Shown: positions 9,026 to 17,942 of the stretch, in pieces
Position numbering within the stretch: position 1 is the first letter of the stretch
How the letters are laid out: every line of letters starts with the position of its first letter
NCBI RefSeq assembly: GCF_017308015.1
Contig: NZ_JAFKFW010000020.1
Location: 1 to 64,000 of the forward strand
Source of the DNA: Allobosea sp.
GTDB lineage: Bacteria; Pseudomonadota; Alphaproteobacteria; Rhizobiales; Beijerinckiaceae
Length of the DNA: 64,000 nt
Direction of reading: 5' to 3'
Translations under genes and position numbers: made by a program
Notes under the pieces: generated by a model
Database searches by the model: none
Seen by the model: the letters and a program-made list of their open reading frames with translations, nothing else
Told to the model about the DNA's origin: nothing

Positions 9026-10786
9026 TCATTTCTTCGGTTGCGGTCGGGCGATTCCTGGCCCCTGCCCCGGCCGGACCGCGCTGTAGCGGTCGAGCCTGAC
9101 CTTGATCATCTCGTTGAATTTCCTGTGGACCTCGGAGACCGTGAGCACCTTGGTCTCGCCGCCGGCATCGGCATAGAAGATCGGCCGGTTGGCCTGGGCC
9201 GGCTTGGGCAGCAACTCGGCTGCCTTGACGCCCGGCTGCTCCTCCATCGTCTCGATGAAGGTCTGCGCGGCATCCGGGCCGAGGAAGTGGATCAGGTAGA
9301 TCTCGCCGCCGGTGAGATGGCGCCCGAGCGCCCGCTCCAGCCGGAGCGTGTCGCGCTTGAGCATCTCGGCCGCCAGCAATGCCGAGATATAGGGCTCGCG
9401 CCGCATGTCGAGGATGCGCTGGCGCTGGGCAGCGTCGGTCACGACGAATTGCCGGCCGGACTTGCCGATAAGCTTGGCGTCGGCGCCAAGTCCATGCTTT
9501 GCGCCGAACTCGTAGATCACGCCGAGCCAGGTCTGCTCGATGAACTGGTAGAGCCCGGTCGCCGAGGAGGTCTGCGCCTTCACCGCCGTCGAGAACGAGG
9601 ATTCCTTGTCGGCGACGGCCATCAGCAGGGTCGGGTCGGCACCGACGACCTTGCTGGCGCGCACGATGGTATCGACGAGATGGCGGCGGATCTTGATCGG
9701 CCCGAAGGTCAGCACCTGGTCGGGATCGCCACTGGAGATCTGCGGCGGCGGCTGCGGCGCACCGCTGGACGAGACCGATCCCGGCGGCGGCCCACCCTGC
9801 ATCTTCGGCGGCACCAGCAGAATGTTGGACGGCAACTGCAACTGGTTGACCGGCACCTGCTGGGACGGTGCATCCTCCTGCGGCTTGATCGCCGCCAGAG
9901 ACGGATCGTTGTCGAGTGCGAACTGGGCCGCCTGCCGCGCGCCCTCCAGATCCTGCTCGACCGAGGACAGGATCAGCGAGGGCCGGGCCGGCGCATCCTT
10001 CAGTGCAGGGGCCTCGACGGCCGCGACGTCGACCCCGCGGTCAGGCTCCGCCCGCTCCCGCTGCTGGAGCCGCGCATAAGCCAGGCCGAGCACGGCGGCC
10101 GCGACGCAAGCGACCCCGACTGCAACGGCCGCGATCGCCGCGTGCCCGGAGAAGGCCTTCCGCGGTCGCGTATCGGGCGCTTCGGCAGCGGCCGTAGATT
10201 TCGCGGGGGAGGCTCGCAAGGAAGCCGGAGGAGCGGCGGCCGCCTCAGCCGGCCGAGTCGAAGCGCGTCGCGGTCGCTCCGCCACTGCCGGTCGCACGGG
10301 AGTGGGCACGGCCGGAGCGGATGATGTGCGCGGAAGCGGCAGGCTGGGCGTCACCGGCGCCGCGACCGCCTCCGGTCTCCCGGTCACGAGGCTGCGCAGC
10401 CTCTCCAGCCATCCTGCATCGCTTCGTCCGGCAAGGGCCGTCAGATCATCGACAAGCCGCTGCGCGGTGATCTGCGCTGCCCCGGTATCGCGCGTGATCA
10501 TACCGATCGCAGCCTTGCCGGGCTGCTCCGAAGCCGCCTTGAGGGCGTAGAACCAGAGCTGGAGCGGCGTGCGCCGGCTTTCCAGCGGCGTTCCGGCCGC
10601 CGGATGGATCATGTAGTTGCAATGCTGGCAGGTGAAGCCGCGCAGCTTCGGGCGCGGCTCGAATTGCGCCGGCCGGCCACAGGCTGGGCAGTTCATGCTT
10701 GTGCCGCCATGGCGCAGGCGCATCAACGCGGCGAGGCAAGCCTCCTCCGGAAACAGCGCCTGGAATTGCCGGAAGCGCTCGCTCAT
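9026..10786 (-). CDS. Chimeric membrane protein: IS1595-type zinc ribbon + lytic-transglycosylase-like domain
   Basis: A 586-aa protein in three parts. Residues 1-115 match the N-terminus of IS1595-family transposases: a FPEEACLAAL helix, a zinc ribbon with CPAC at 33-36 and CQHC at 53-56, then a TPLESRRTPLQLWFYAL block and a helix-turn-helix-like segment. A Pro/Ala-rich linker and one membrane helix (about 213-238) follow. The C-terminal half (about 357-575) is a transglycosylase SLT-type domain with a probable catalytic Glu395 in DKESSF and SSATGLYQFIEQTWL at 407-421. No DDE transposase core is present, so this is not a mobile element. A related enzyme without the ribbon is encoded at 61375-62511. 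Likely role: cell-wall cutting controlled from a cytoplasmic zinc-binding domain (inference). Confidence 0.78.
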   Translation of the reverse strand: MSERFRQFQALFPEEACLAALMRLRHGGTSMNCPACGRPAQFEPRPKLRGFTCQHCNYMIHPAAGTPLESRRTPLQLWFYALKAASEQPGKAAIGMITRDTGAAQITAQRLVDDLTALAGRSDAGWLERLRSLVTGRPEAVAAPVTPSLPLPRTSSAPAVPTPVRPAVAERPRRASTRPAEAAAAPPASLRASPAKSTAAAEAPDTRPRKAFSGHAAIAAVAVGVACVAAAVLGLAYARLQQRERAEPDRGVDVAAVEAPALKDAPARPSLILSSVEQDLEGARQAAQFALDNDPSLAAIKPQEDAPSQQVPVNQLQLPSNILLVPPKMQGGPPPGSVSSSGAPQPPPQISSGDPDQVLTFGPIKIRRHLVDTIVRASKVVGADPTLLMAVADKESSFSTAVKAQTSSATGLYQFIEQTWLGVIYEFGAKHGLGADAKLIGKSGRQFVVTDAAQRQRILDMRREPYISALLAAEMLKRDTLRLERALGRHLTGGEIYLIHFLGPDAAQTFIETMEEQPGVKAAELLPKPAQANRPIFYADAGGETKVLTVSEVHRKFNEMIKVRLDRYSAVRPGQGPGIARPQPKK

Positions 10787-10852
10787 TCAGCCGGCCCGCG
10801 CTCCATCGCCCCGTGCCGCAAGGTTACGCCTGGCACGGGCGCTCCACAATCG

Positions 10853-12406
10853 TCACGCCCGCAGCAGCCCGAGACGCGCGACATCCTTCAGGTGCATCGC
10901 CACCTCCTCCGCCGTTGCCCGCTCCGGCAGGCCTGGGATCGTGATGCCGGCGGCGCGGGTCTCGTCGAGGAAGGCGTTCATCCCATCGAGCAGCATGCGC
11001 TGGTCGCGCGAGCCGTCGAGCAGGCAGACGAATTTACGCACGACGACACCGTCGAGCTGCACGGTGCGGTGACGCAGATCGGTAACCTCGGCGGAGGTCG
11101 AGGCCTGCCAGCGCGCGATCTCGCTGGCGGCCGGCTTCTCGCTGATCGCCGTCGTCAATGGCGGCGCTTCCAGGCGTATGTCGAGCAGCCCCGCCTTGAA
11201 GATCGCGATCAGGGCTTCGTCCAGCCGGGCGATCTCATGAATGCGGTCCGGCCCCAGCTCGCCCGCCGCATCGCGGCAGGAGCGATCGACGAGCTCATCC
11301 CAGCCGATGCTCGCCGGCCAGATCGTGCTGAGGATGGCGAGTGCCGCCTTGCAGAGCGGCAGGTCGACGGCAAGCTGCACGCCTTCGTCGAAGTTGAAGC
11401 GCTGGACGCCGGGCTTCTCGCCGTCCTTGGCGGGCACCAGCCGCGCATTGGCAGCGAGATGATAGGGTTTCAGCGAGCCTGGGCGGACGCCGCGCCTGAG
11501 CGGGACGTCCGCCCTGCACAGCAAGGTCTCGCGAAAGGCGCGGCCAATCAGCAGATCCAGCGTCTGCTCGCGCAAGGCCATCTGCTCCAGCGGCATCCTG
11601 TCGAGCATCTGCTGTGCCGGCCCCTTGGCAGCGCCGTAGAGGTTCGGAAACGACGCCTCGGCCAGGAACTGCAGGCCATGCTGCCCGGCGACCGAAAGCA
11701 CCTCGTGCAGCGCGAAGGCGCGCGCGCCTGGATTGAGATCATCGTGATAGAGGACATTGTCCGGCAGTTCGTCGACCTGCTTCAGGCGCTGCCGCAGCGC
11801 CGCGCCATGGAAGCTGTCGGGGTCGCTCGCTTCCGCGATCTCCTTCAGGGCCGTGCGGGCAACGCTGACCCGCTCGCGCGGGTCCTCGATACCCTTGACC
11901 GCGAAGAGCATGACGTCGCGCGCGATATCCCGCAATCGGCAGCCGGGCAAGGCGTTATAGCTGACATAGGCCACGCCCTGCGGCGCCAGCAATTGCCCGA
12001 ACAGCACGATGATCCGCTCGCGCACCGCATCCGGCACCCAGGAGTAGACGCCGTGGACGATGATATAGTCGAACGTCCCGATCTCCTCGTCCACGGCGAG
12101 AATATCCCGCTGCTCGAAAGCCAGATTGGTGAGCCCGAGCTCCGCGACATTGATGCTCGCCTGCCGCACCGAGTCGCCGCTGAGATCGATGCCGAGGAAG
12201 CGGCTGCCGGGATATTGCGCCGCCATGGGAATGAGATTGCCGCCGCGCCCGCAGCCCAGTTCGAGGACGCGCATGTTCGTCGGCAAGGCGGGGGCCATGC
12301 CGTGGAAATGCGCGATGGTCGCCAGCCGTGATGGGTGTGTCTGCGAAAAGGAATGGCCGGGATAGGCCACGGCATCATAGGGATTGATGGCAGGATCGCT
12401 CGTCAT
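10853..12406 (-). CDS. SAM-dependent methyltransferase with methyltransferase regulatory domain
   Basis: A 517-aa class I methyltransferase. Motif I is VLELGCGRGGN at about residues 47-57, followed by FLGIDLSG. The middle region (about 230-330) resembles the MethyTransf_Reg domain (PF10119) that follows the catalytic domain in this family, and the C-terminal 170 residues form the usual partner domain. The substrate is unknown. The N-terminal NPYDAVAYPGHSF motif is typical of these proteins. It is transcribed toward the chimera gene at 9026-10786 and away from the caspase-like gene at 12774. Confidence 0.85.
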   Translation of the reverse strand: MTSDPAINPYDAVAYPGHSFSQTHPSRLATIAHFHGMAPALPTNMRVLELGCGRGGNLIPMAAQYPGSRFLGIDLSGDSVRQASINVAELGLTNLAFEQRDILAVDEEIGTFDYIIVHGVYSWVPDAVRERIIVLFGQLLAPQGVAYVSYNALPGCRLRDIARDVMLFAVKGIEDPRERVSVARTALKEIAEASDPDSFHGAALRQRLKQVDELPDNVLYHDDLNPGARAFALHEVLSVAGQHGLQFLAEASFPNLYGAAKGPAQQMLDRMPLEQMALREQTLDLLIGRAFRETLLCRADVPLRRGVRPGSLKPYHLAANARLVPAKDGEKPGVQRFNFDEGVQLAVDLPLCKAALAILSTIWPASIGWDELVDRSCRDAAGELGPDRIHEIARLDEALIAIFKAGLLDIRLEAPPLTTAISEKPAASEIARWQASTSAEVTDLRHRTVQLDGVVVRKFVCLLDGSRDQRMLLDGMNAFLDETRAAGITIPGLPERATAEEVAMHLKDVARLGLLRA

Positions 12407-12773
12407 GGCCGCTTCCGCCCTGCTCCGTCGGCATCATTCCACCCGAAGCGTGCCCTCGACGCCTCATTCATTTGAAGGAGCGGCCTCCGGGACCGCCCGC
12501 CGGAATTGGCAGACAGGCCCCGTTTACGCTGACAATAAGGTCACACCTTCACGATCTTACTTCAAATACCGCTGCAACCGACGCAGCTAACGCAAGGTAC
12601 GATCTGCAGAATGGCGCATTCGGCTTCGCTGCCCGTCCGTGCTTCTTCCATGAGATCGGGTATTGCTTCAGCATGCGGCTTTCTGGGAACCTCCCTCATA
12701 TGGCGGACGCCCCTTCGAACCACGAGTGTCAGACAGATCCAGCGAGTCGTTCTTCTCGCGCAGGGGAAGCAGC
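12407..12773. other. Divergent intergenic region between methyltransferase and caspase-like genes
   Basis: 367 bases without a credible gene; the reading frames crossing it have no start site support. It must carry the promoters of both divergent genes. Its centre (about 12520-12600) is less GC-rich than the surroundings. I did not find a convincing -35/-10 pair, operator or RNA gene. The only clear signal is the AGGGGA ribosome site just before 12774. Confidence 0.5.
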
Positions 12774-14891
12774 ATGCGGATACATGCCCGGGCCTATGCG
12801 TATCTCGTCGTCGCATGGACGGTGCTCTTCGCCGCGCTGAGCCTCGGCGCCACGCCCGCTCTCGCCGAGAAGCGCTTCGCCTTCGTCATCGGCAATGGGG
12901 CTTATGCCAATGTCACGAAGCTGCCCAATGCCCTGAACGACGCCAACGCCACCCGCGCCATGCTGCAGGAGGCAGGCTTCGACATCACGCCGGCGCTCGA
13001 TCTCTCGCTCGCCGGCCTGCGCAGCGCACTCGACGTCTTCGTCGACAAGGTCCGCCGCAGCGGCCCGGATACCACGGCGCTGGTCTATTACGCCGGCCAC
13101 GCGGTGCAGCTCGACGGCGCCAACTATATCCTGCCGACCGATATCCGCCCGCAGATCGCGACCAGCATCGCCGATCAATCCCTGTCGCTGGGCGATATCC
13201 TGCGCCGCCTCGACGGAGCCGGCGCCAAGTCGAAGATCGCGATCCTCGACGCCTGCCGCGACAATCCCTTCGCCAACCGCCAGGTTGCCCGCGGCCTCGC
13301 CCTGCAGATCGTCGACGGCGCCAACGAAGGCATCAGCAGCGAGGCAGGCCTCGCCCGCATCGATTCCGGCAGCGGCACCTTCGTCGCCTTCGCGACCTCG
13401 CCAGGCTCCACCGCAGCGGACGGCACAGGCAACAACAGCCCCTTCACCACCGCCTTCCTGCGTGAGGCACGCGAGCCGGGCCTCGCCGTCGAGCAGATCT
13501 TCCGTCGCATCCGCCTCGCCGTCTACGATTCCACCAACGGCACCCAGATCCCCTGGGACACCTCTTCGCTGATCACGGAATTCAGCTTCTTCCAGCGTCC
13601 GCCCGCTGCTCCTGCGGCCCAGCCAGCGACCGCCGGCAACGTGCCGATGACCACGCGTCCGACACTCGCCGCGCTGCGTGCCATGTCCCCGGCCGATGCC
13701 GCCCGCACCGCGATCGCCTGGGACCGCAGCGACATCTATGGTAATGCACTGGCCATCAATCCCGAGGACCAGACCGCGCTGCGCCTCAACCGCATCCTCG
13801 CACAGCGCACCGACGAGCGCGCCTGGGCCGAGGCCGTGCTCGCGGGCGATGCCGAATCCTTCAGGCTCTACGCAAGGCTTTACCCCGTATCAGAACACAC
13901 CGCCGCGGCTCTGCGTCTGGCCGCGACCGCGCCCAGCCGCAACCGCGTTCAGGTTGCCCAGACCTGCCCGGTCTGCCCGGCCATCCAGCAGCCCCGGACG
14001 CGACGCGCCGACTACACGCCGCGCGGCGTCTCCCCGACGCATGCCGGCGCGCCGCATCAGGCTCCCGTTACACCTCCTTACGCGGCGCCTCCCCCGCCGC
14101 CGGGGCCTCAGGCTCAGGCGCCGGACCTGCCCATGCTCTTCCCCGAGCGCCCGCGCTGGACCGGCTTCTATGTCGGTGGCTCCCTCGGCGCCGGACGCCA
14201 GGGCGGCCGCACGACCGTCGCCGGCCCCTTCGGCAGCCCGACGATCCCGACGACGATCATAGTCCAGACGACTCCGATTCTGATTACGGCTCCCGGCCCC
14301 GCCAATCGCGCGCCCTATGCGATCGATCCGGCAGCGGTACCAGGCCGGCTCTCGCCGGACGGCAACGGCGTGGCCGGCGGCGCACAGTTCGGCGTCAACT
14401 ACCAGATCGGTGCGGTCGTCATCGGCGCCGAGACCGATCTGACTGCGACGCGCCTCGGCGGCAGCCGGACAAGTTCTGCCAATCCAGGCGGAACCCGCTT
14501 CACTACGCGGGCCGAGAGCGATGTCTCAATGCTGGGGACAATACGCGCCCGCGCCGGCTTCGTACTCGGCGATTTCATGATCTACGGCAGCGGCGGCTAT
14601 GCCTATGGCCTGCTCGACCAGAAGGGCTCGATCTCGCCCGACAATTCCGCGACCACATCCGGCGTCTCGGCCTCGCGCTCCGGGCTTGCGAGCGGCTGGG
14701 TGCTCGGCGGCGGTGTCGAATACGCGATCCTGCCGGGCATGACGCTCCGGCTCGACTACACGCATTACGATCTCGGCAACCGGAAACTGACCCTGCAGGA
14801 TTACACCGGGCTCGCGCCCACCCAATACGCGATCATGCGCACTCGCTCCTCGGGGGACATCGTCAAGGCCGGTTTCAACTTCGGCTTCTGA
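12774..14891 (+). CDS. Secreted caspase-like (C14) protease fused to an outer-membrane beta-barrel
   Basis: A 705-aa exported protein. Signal peptide at 1-31 (cleavage after ATPALA). A caspase p20-like domain follows with the His-Cys pair intact: His109 in YYAGH and Cys161 in LDACRDNPF. A Pro-rich region with a CPVCP motif (about 385-455) leads to a C-terminal domain (about 460-705) that looks like an Omp25/Omp31-type 8-strand barrel, starting WTGFYVGGSLGAG and ending in Phe after GFNFG. I chose the ATG at 12774 because AGGGGA precedes it by 6 bases and the signal peptide begins there. Substrate unknown. Bacterial caspase homologues usually have lysine/arginine specificity (family knowledge). 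Confidence 0.85.
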   Translation: MRIHARAYAYLVVAWTVLFAALSLGATPALAEKRFAFVIGNGAYANVTKLPNALNDANATRAMLQEAGFDITPALDLSLAGLRSALDVFVDKVRRSGPDTTALVYYAGHAVQLDGANYILPTDIRPQIATSIADQSLSLGDILRRLDGAGAKSKIAILDACRDNPFANRQVARGLALQIVDGANEGISSEAGLARIDSGSGTFVAFATSPGSTAADGTGNNSPFTTAFLREAREPGLAVEQIFRRIRLAVYDSTNGTQIPWDTSSLITEFSFFQRPPAAPAAQPATAGNVPMTTRPTLAALRAMSPADAARTAIAWDRSDIYGNALAINPEDQTALRLNRILAQRTDERAWAEAVLAGDAESFRLYARLYPVSEHTAAALRLAATAPSRNRVQVAQTCPVCPAIQQPRTRRADYTPRGVSPTHAGAPHQAPVTPPYAAPPPPPGPQAQAPDLPMLFPERPRWTGFYVGGSLGAGRQGGRTTVAGPFGSPTIPTTIIVQTTPILITAPGPANRAPYAIDPAAVPGRLSPDGNGVAGGAQFGVNYQIGAVVIGAETDLTATRLGGSRTSSANPGGTRFTTRAESDVSMLGTIRARAGFVLGDFMIYGSGGYAYGLLDQKGSISPDNSATTSGVSASRSGLASGWVLGGGVEYAILPGMTLRLDYTHYDLGNRKLTLQDYTGLAPTQYAIMRTRSSGDIVKAGFNFGF

Positions 14892-15196
14892 AACCGCCGG
14901 GGTCCCGTCTGGCCGCAGCGTCGAGCACGCCGGGACCGCATCTGGCGATCAACTCCCATCGGCCTCTTGACACCGGCGGGTCCGATGGGGAATTTGGCGC
15001 CCGATGCGGGTGTAGCTCAATGGTAGAGCAGCAGCCTTCCAAGCTGAATACCCGGGTTCGATTCCCGGTACCCGCTCCACTTCCCTGCCCTTCCGAATGC
15101 CCGGTTTTCCCGTTGATGCCTATCCGGCAGAATTGCGCCGGGACGCGGGTAACGTCGGAATGACGCACCGCAGCGCCGCGGTCGGCGCTCGCGCGT
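14892..15196. other. Intergenic region holding tRNA-Gly
   Basis: About 300 bases between the caspase-like gene and the end of the GGDEF/EAL gene. The only recognisable element is tRNA-Gly. No T-tailed terminator was seen for either flanking gene. Confidence 0.5.
15006..15079 (+). tRNA. tRNA-Gly (anticodon TCC)
   Basis: Complete 74-base cloverleaf including an encoded CCA. The acceptor GCGGGTG pairs with TACCCGC, the D arm is GCTC/GAGC, the anticodon loop is CTTCCAA, and the T arm carries GGTTCGATTCC. It stands alone. Confidence 0.97.
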
Positions 15197-17920
15197 TTAC
15201 AGCGTGTCGGACGAATCGTGCGCCCGCCCACCCCGCTGTCCGCCGCGGCTTCGTGTCGAACGCCTGAACAGCGTCGTGTGGATCGCCTGCAGGATCGGTT
15301 GCGGTTTCCCCAGAAGATAGCCCTGCACTTCAGTGCAGCCTGCCCGATCGACCGCGTCGAGCTGGTCCTGCGTCTCGATTCCTTCCGCGGTGGTCGCCAT
15401 ACCGAGTTCGGCCGCCAGCGCAGCGACGGCGGCGACGATCGCGGCACTGTCGGAATGGGCCGTCATATCGCGGACAAAGGAGCGGTCGATCTTGATCTTG
15501 TCGAGCGGGAAGAGCCGCAGATGGCTCAGGCTGGAATAGCCCGTTCCGAAATCGTCGAGCACGATTCGGACGCCGAGTTCCTTGAGGCTTTTCAGCGTCC
15601 CGAGATTGCGATTGTCGTTGGCAAGCAGCGCGGTCTCTGTGATCTCCAGTTCGAGCCGCGCCGGATCGAGCCCGGTCTCGGCCAGGATACCGCGCACGGT
15701 CGCGACCGCGTCGCCGAAGATCAACTGCACGGGCGAGAGGTTGACGGCGATGCGGAGGTCACCCGGCAACCGGGCCGCGTCCATGCAGGCTTGGCGAATG
15801 ACCCATTCGCCGAGATCGACGATCAGTCGCGTCTCTTCCGCCAGCGGCACGAATTCCGCCGGCCCGACCAGCCCCCGGCCGGGGTGATGCCATCGGAGCA
15901 GTGCCTCGAAGCCGCAGAGCCTGCTCGATTTCAGGTCGAAGATCGGCTGGTACGATAGCTCGAACTGCCGCTCCTCAATCGCCTTGCGCAGATCCATTTC
16001 GAGGGCGAGACGGGCGCGCAACTTCTCGTCCATGGCAGCCGTGAACACGCAACAGACGCCGCGGCCCTCCGCCTTGGCCTGGTAGAGGGCGAGGTCGGCC
16101 TGTTTCAGCAGGAGGTCGGCGTCGAAACCCGGCCCTTCGGCGATGGCGATACCGACGCTCGCGGATATCGAGATCGTCCGGTCCTGAATGGAATAGGGCT
16201 GGCTCAGGATCTCGATGATACGGGCACCCAGCGCCTGCGCCTGCTGCGGCTGCTCCCGGCCGAGGCTGAGAACCGCGAACTCGTCCCCGCCCAGCCGGGC
16301 GACGCATTCCGTATCCGGCACGCAGGTCGCCAGCCGCTCCGCGACCGAGAGAAGCAGCAGGTCGCCGACAGGGTGCCCGAGCGTGTCGTTGACGTCCTTG
16401 AAACGATCGAGATCGAGGAAGAGCAGCGCAACCGTCCCCGGCTCGCCCCCTTCCTGCAGCAGCGACTTCGCGATCTGGCTGCGGAAGGCGAAGCGGTTCT
16501 GCAACCCCGTCAGGTCGTCGTGATGGGCCAGGAAGCGGATGCGGCCTTCCTGCTCGAGCAGCGCCACATTCTGCTGCCGTGCCTCTTCGGCCGCTTCGTT
16601 CGCCCGCATATTGGCGACAGCGAGATCCGCGAGCGCTTCCTTGAGCGCCGTGATGTCGGTGCGGATTCCGACGGTCCCGCCATCCCGCATCCTTCTCTCC
16701 GAGATCAGGAGCCAGCGACCGCCCGGCAGCAGGCGCTCGATCGAGCCGCTGCCCTGCCGGTGCCAGGTCGCGATATCACGCACGAACGCATCGATATCTC
16801 CGCCGGCCTGGGGATACTGGCCGAGTTCCGCCCCCTTCCGGATGATGTCCTCGAATCGCGCTCCCGGCACCATGAAAGGCGCGCTCAGGGCATAGAGTTC
16901 GCGGTAGCGCTGGTTGCACGTCACCAGCCGGTCGTCCCTGTCCCACATCACGAAGCCGTCGGACATCGCGTCGATCGCATTGTCGAGAACGGTCGCTGCC
17001 CGCGCACGCTCGGCATCCGCCCGTTCACGCTGATGGATGGCAAGCAGAATAGCCCCCGCAAAGGCCGTGAGGAGCAGCACCGCGACGGCCGCCGCAGTCA
17101 CCGTCCTGTCGCGGTCGTGGCGCCAATCCGCGAGGAGCACCGCGCTCTTTGCGCTTAGAACGACCCGGATGTCGCCATAGAGCGAATTTCTGACCACGTT
17201 GAGCGTGCTGGTGTCGCTCGCCCTGTCTCCTGCCATGAAGGCCTTGCCGTTCTCCGCCCGCTCGGGCAGTGCCACAGCGCGGACTTTGCCGATCAGCAGT
17301 TCGTCGTGCGGCAGCGTCGCGACGATCTCACCGTTGGCACGCTCCAGCGAAATCCGGGTGCCCGGGCCGATGCTGGCCTCCCCCAGAAGCTTCATGAGGG
17401 TGTGCAGAGGCACTTCCGCAACGGGGATGATGCCGTGCCACGCCGGAATCCGGCGCGCGACATAGAGCGCCCAGTCGCCGGTGACGGCATTGCGGAGCGG
17501 GCCGATCAGATTCGTGGGCGTACGCCCGACCATTGCGACATCGAGTGGCAGCGCATGGCGCGCCCCGCTGGCTCTGGCGGAGGCCACGATGCTACCGTCC
17601 GGTCCGACGAGTTGCAGATCGCGAAACGCCATCGTCTGGAAATTGAGGCCGCGAAGCAGGCGGCTGGCGGCCTCTCTCTGGCCAGGGCCGATCTGCGCGA
17701 CATCGAACAGGGTCGCAAAGCTCGCCAGTGCCCCATCGACCTGCAGCAATTGCCGGTCCAGCGCATTCTCGACCGCGACGGCCGCGCCTTCCAGGGAATG
17801 CTCGGCGGTGCGCCAGGCAGCTTCCTCCCTCTGGCGAACCAGATTGGAGGCGCCGAAAGCCGCCACCGCCATGATGGCCGCCATCCCCGCTACGACCATG
17901 AGTTTGAGGCGCTTGATCAT
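15197..17920 (-). CDS. Membrane GGDEF/EAL cyclic-di-GMP enzyme with periplasmic sensor and PAS domain
   Basis: A 907-aa protein that makes or breaks cyclic di-GMP. Helix 1 at about 7-26 and helix 2 at about 272-294 enclose a periplasmic sensor of about 245 residues (Cache-like by layout). A PAS domain follows at about 310-420. The GGDEF domain has an intact GGDEF motif near 543, and the EAL domain has FEALLRW near 668 and DDFGTGYSS near 795. Both active sites look intact, so the net activity cannot be told from sequence. It starts 22 bases after the stop of a TRAP-type binding protein gene, and the two read as one operon, which suggests the binding protein feeds the sensor domain. Confidence 0.93.
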   Translation of the reverse strand: MIKRLKLMVVAGMAAIMAVAAFGASNLVRQREEAAWRTAEHSLEGAAVAVENALDRQLLQVDGALASFATLFDVAQIGPGQREAASRLLRGLNFQTMAFRDLQLVGPDGSIVASARASGARHALPLDVAMVGRTPTNLIGPLRNAVTGDWALYVARRIPAWHGIIPVAEVPLHTLMKLLGEASIGPGTRISLERANGEIVATLPHDELLIGKVRAVALPERAENGKAFMAGDRASDTSTLNVVRNSLYGDIRVVLSAKSAVLLADWRHDRDRTVTAAAVAVLLLTAFAGAILLAIHQRERADAERARAATVLDNAIDAMSDGFVMWDRDDRLVTCNQRYRELYALSAPFMVPGARFEDIIRKGAELGQYPQAGGDIDAFVRDIATWHRQGSGSIERLLPGGRWLLISERRMRDGGTVGIRTDITALKEALADLAVANMRANEAAEEARQQNVALLEQEGRIRFLAHHDDLTGLQNRFAFRSQIAKSLLQEGGEPGTVALLFLDLDRFKDVNDTLGHPVGDLLLLSVAERLATCVPDTECVARLGGDEFAVLSLGREQPQQAQALGARIIEILSQPYSIQDRTISISASVGIAIAEGPGFDADLLLKQADLALYQAKAEGRGVCCVFTAAMDEKLRARLALEMDLRKAIEERQFELSYQPIFDLKSSRLCGFEALLRWHHPGRGLVGPAEFVPLAEETRLIVDLGEWVIRQACMDAARLPGDLRIAVNLSPVQLIFGDAVATVRGILAETGLDPARLELEITETALLANDNRNLGTLKSLKELGVRIVLDDFGTGYSSLSHLRLFPLDKIKIDRSFVRDMTAHSDSAAIVAAVAALAAELGMATTAEGIETQDQLDAVDRAGCTEVQGYLLGKPQPILQAIHTTLFRRSTRSRGGQRGGRAHDSSDTL

Positions 17921-17942
17921 TGATCCTCGTCGAGGCGGCGCG

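Noticed and set aside
8843-10324. Plus-strand frame of 493 codons opposite the zinc-ribbon chimera
   Set aside because: The minus strand encodes clear domain motifs; this frame has none.
10440-10786. Possible IS1595 insertion sequence
   Set aside because: Only the zinc-ribbon N-terminus is present; there is no DDE core, no terminal inverted repeats and the frame continues into a cell-wall enzyme.
14875-15447. Minus-strand frame covering tRNA-Gly and the end of the GGDEF/EAL gene
   Set aside because: It reads through a tRNA and overlaps a supported gene in another frame.
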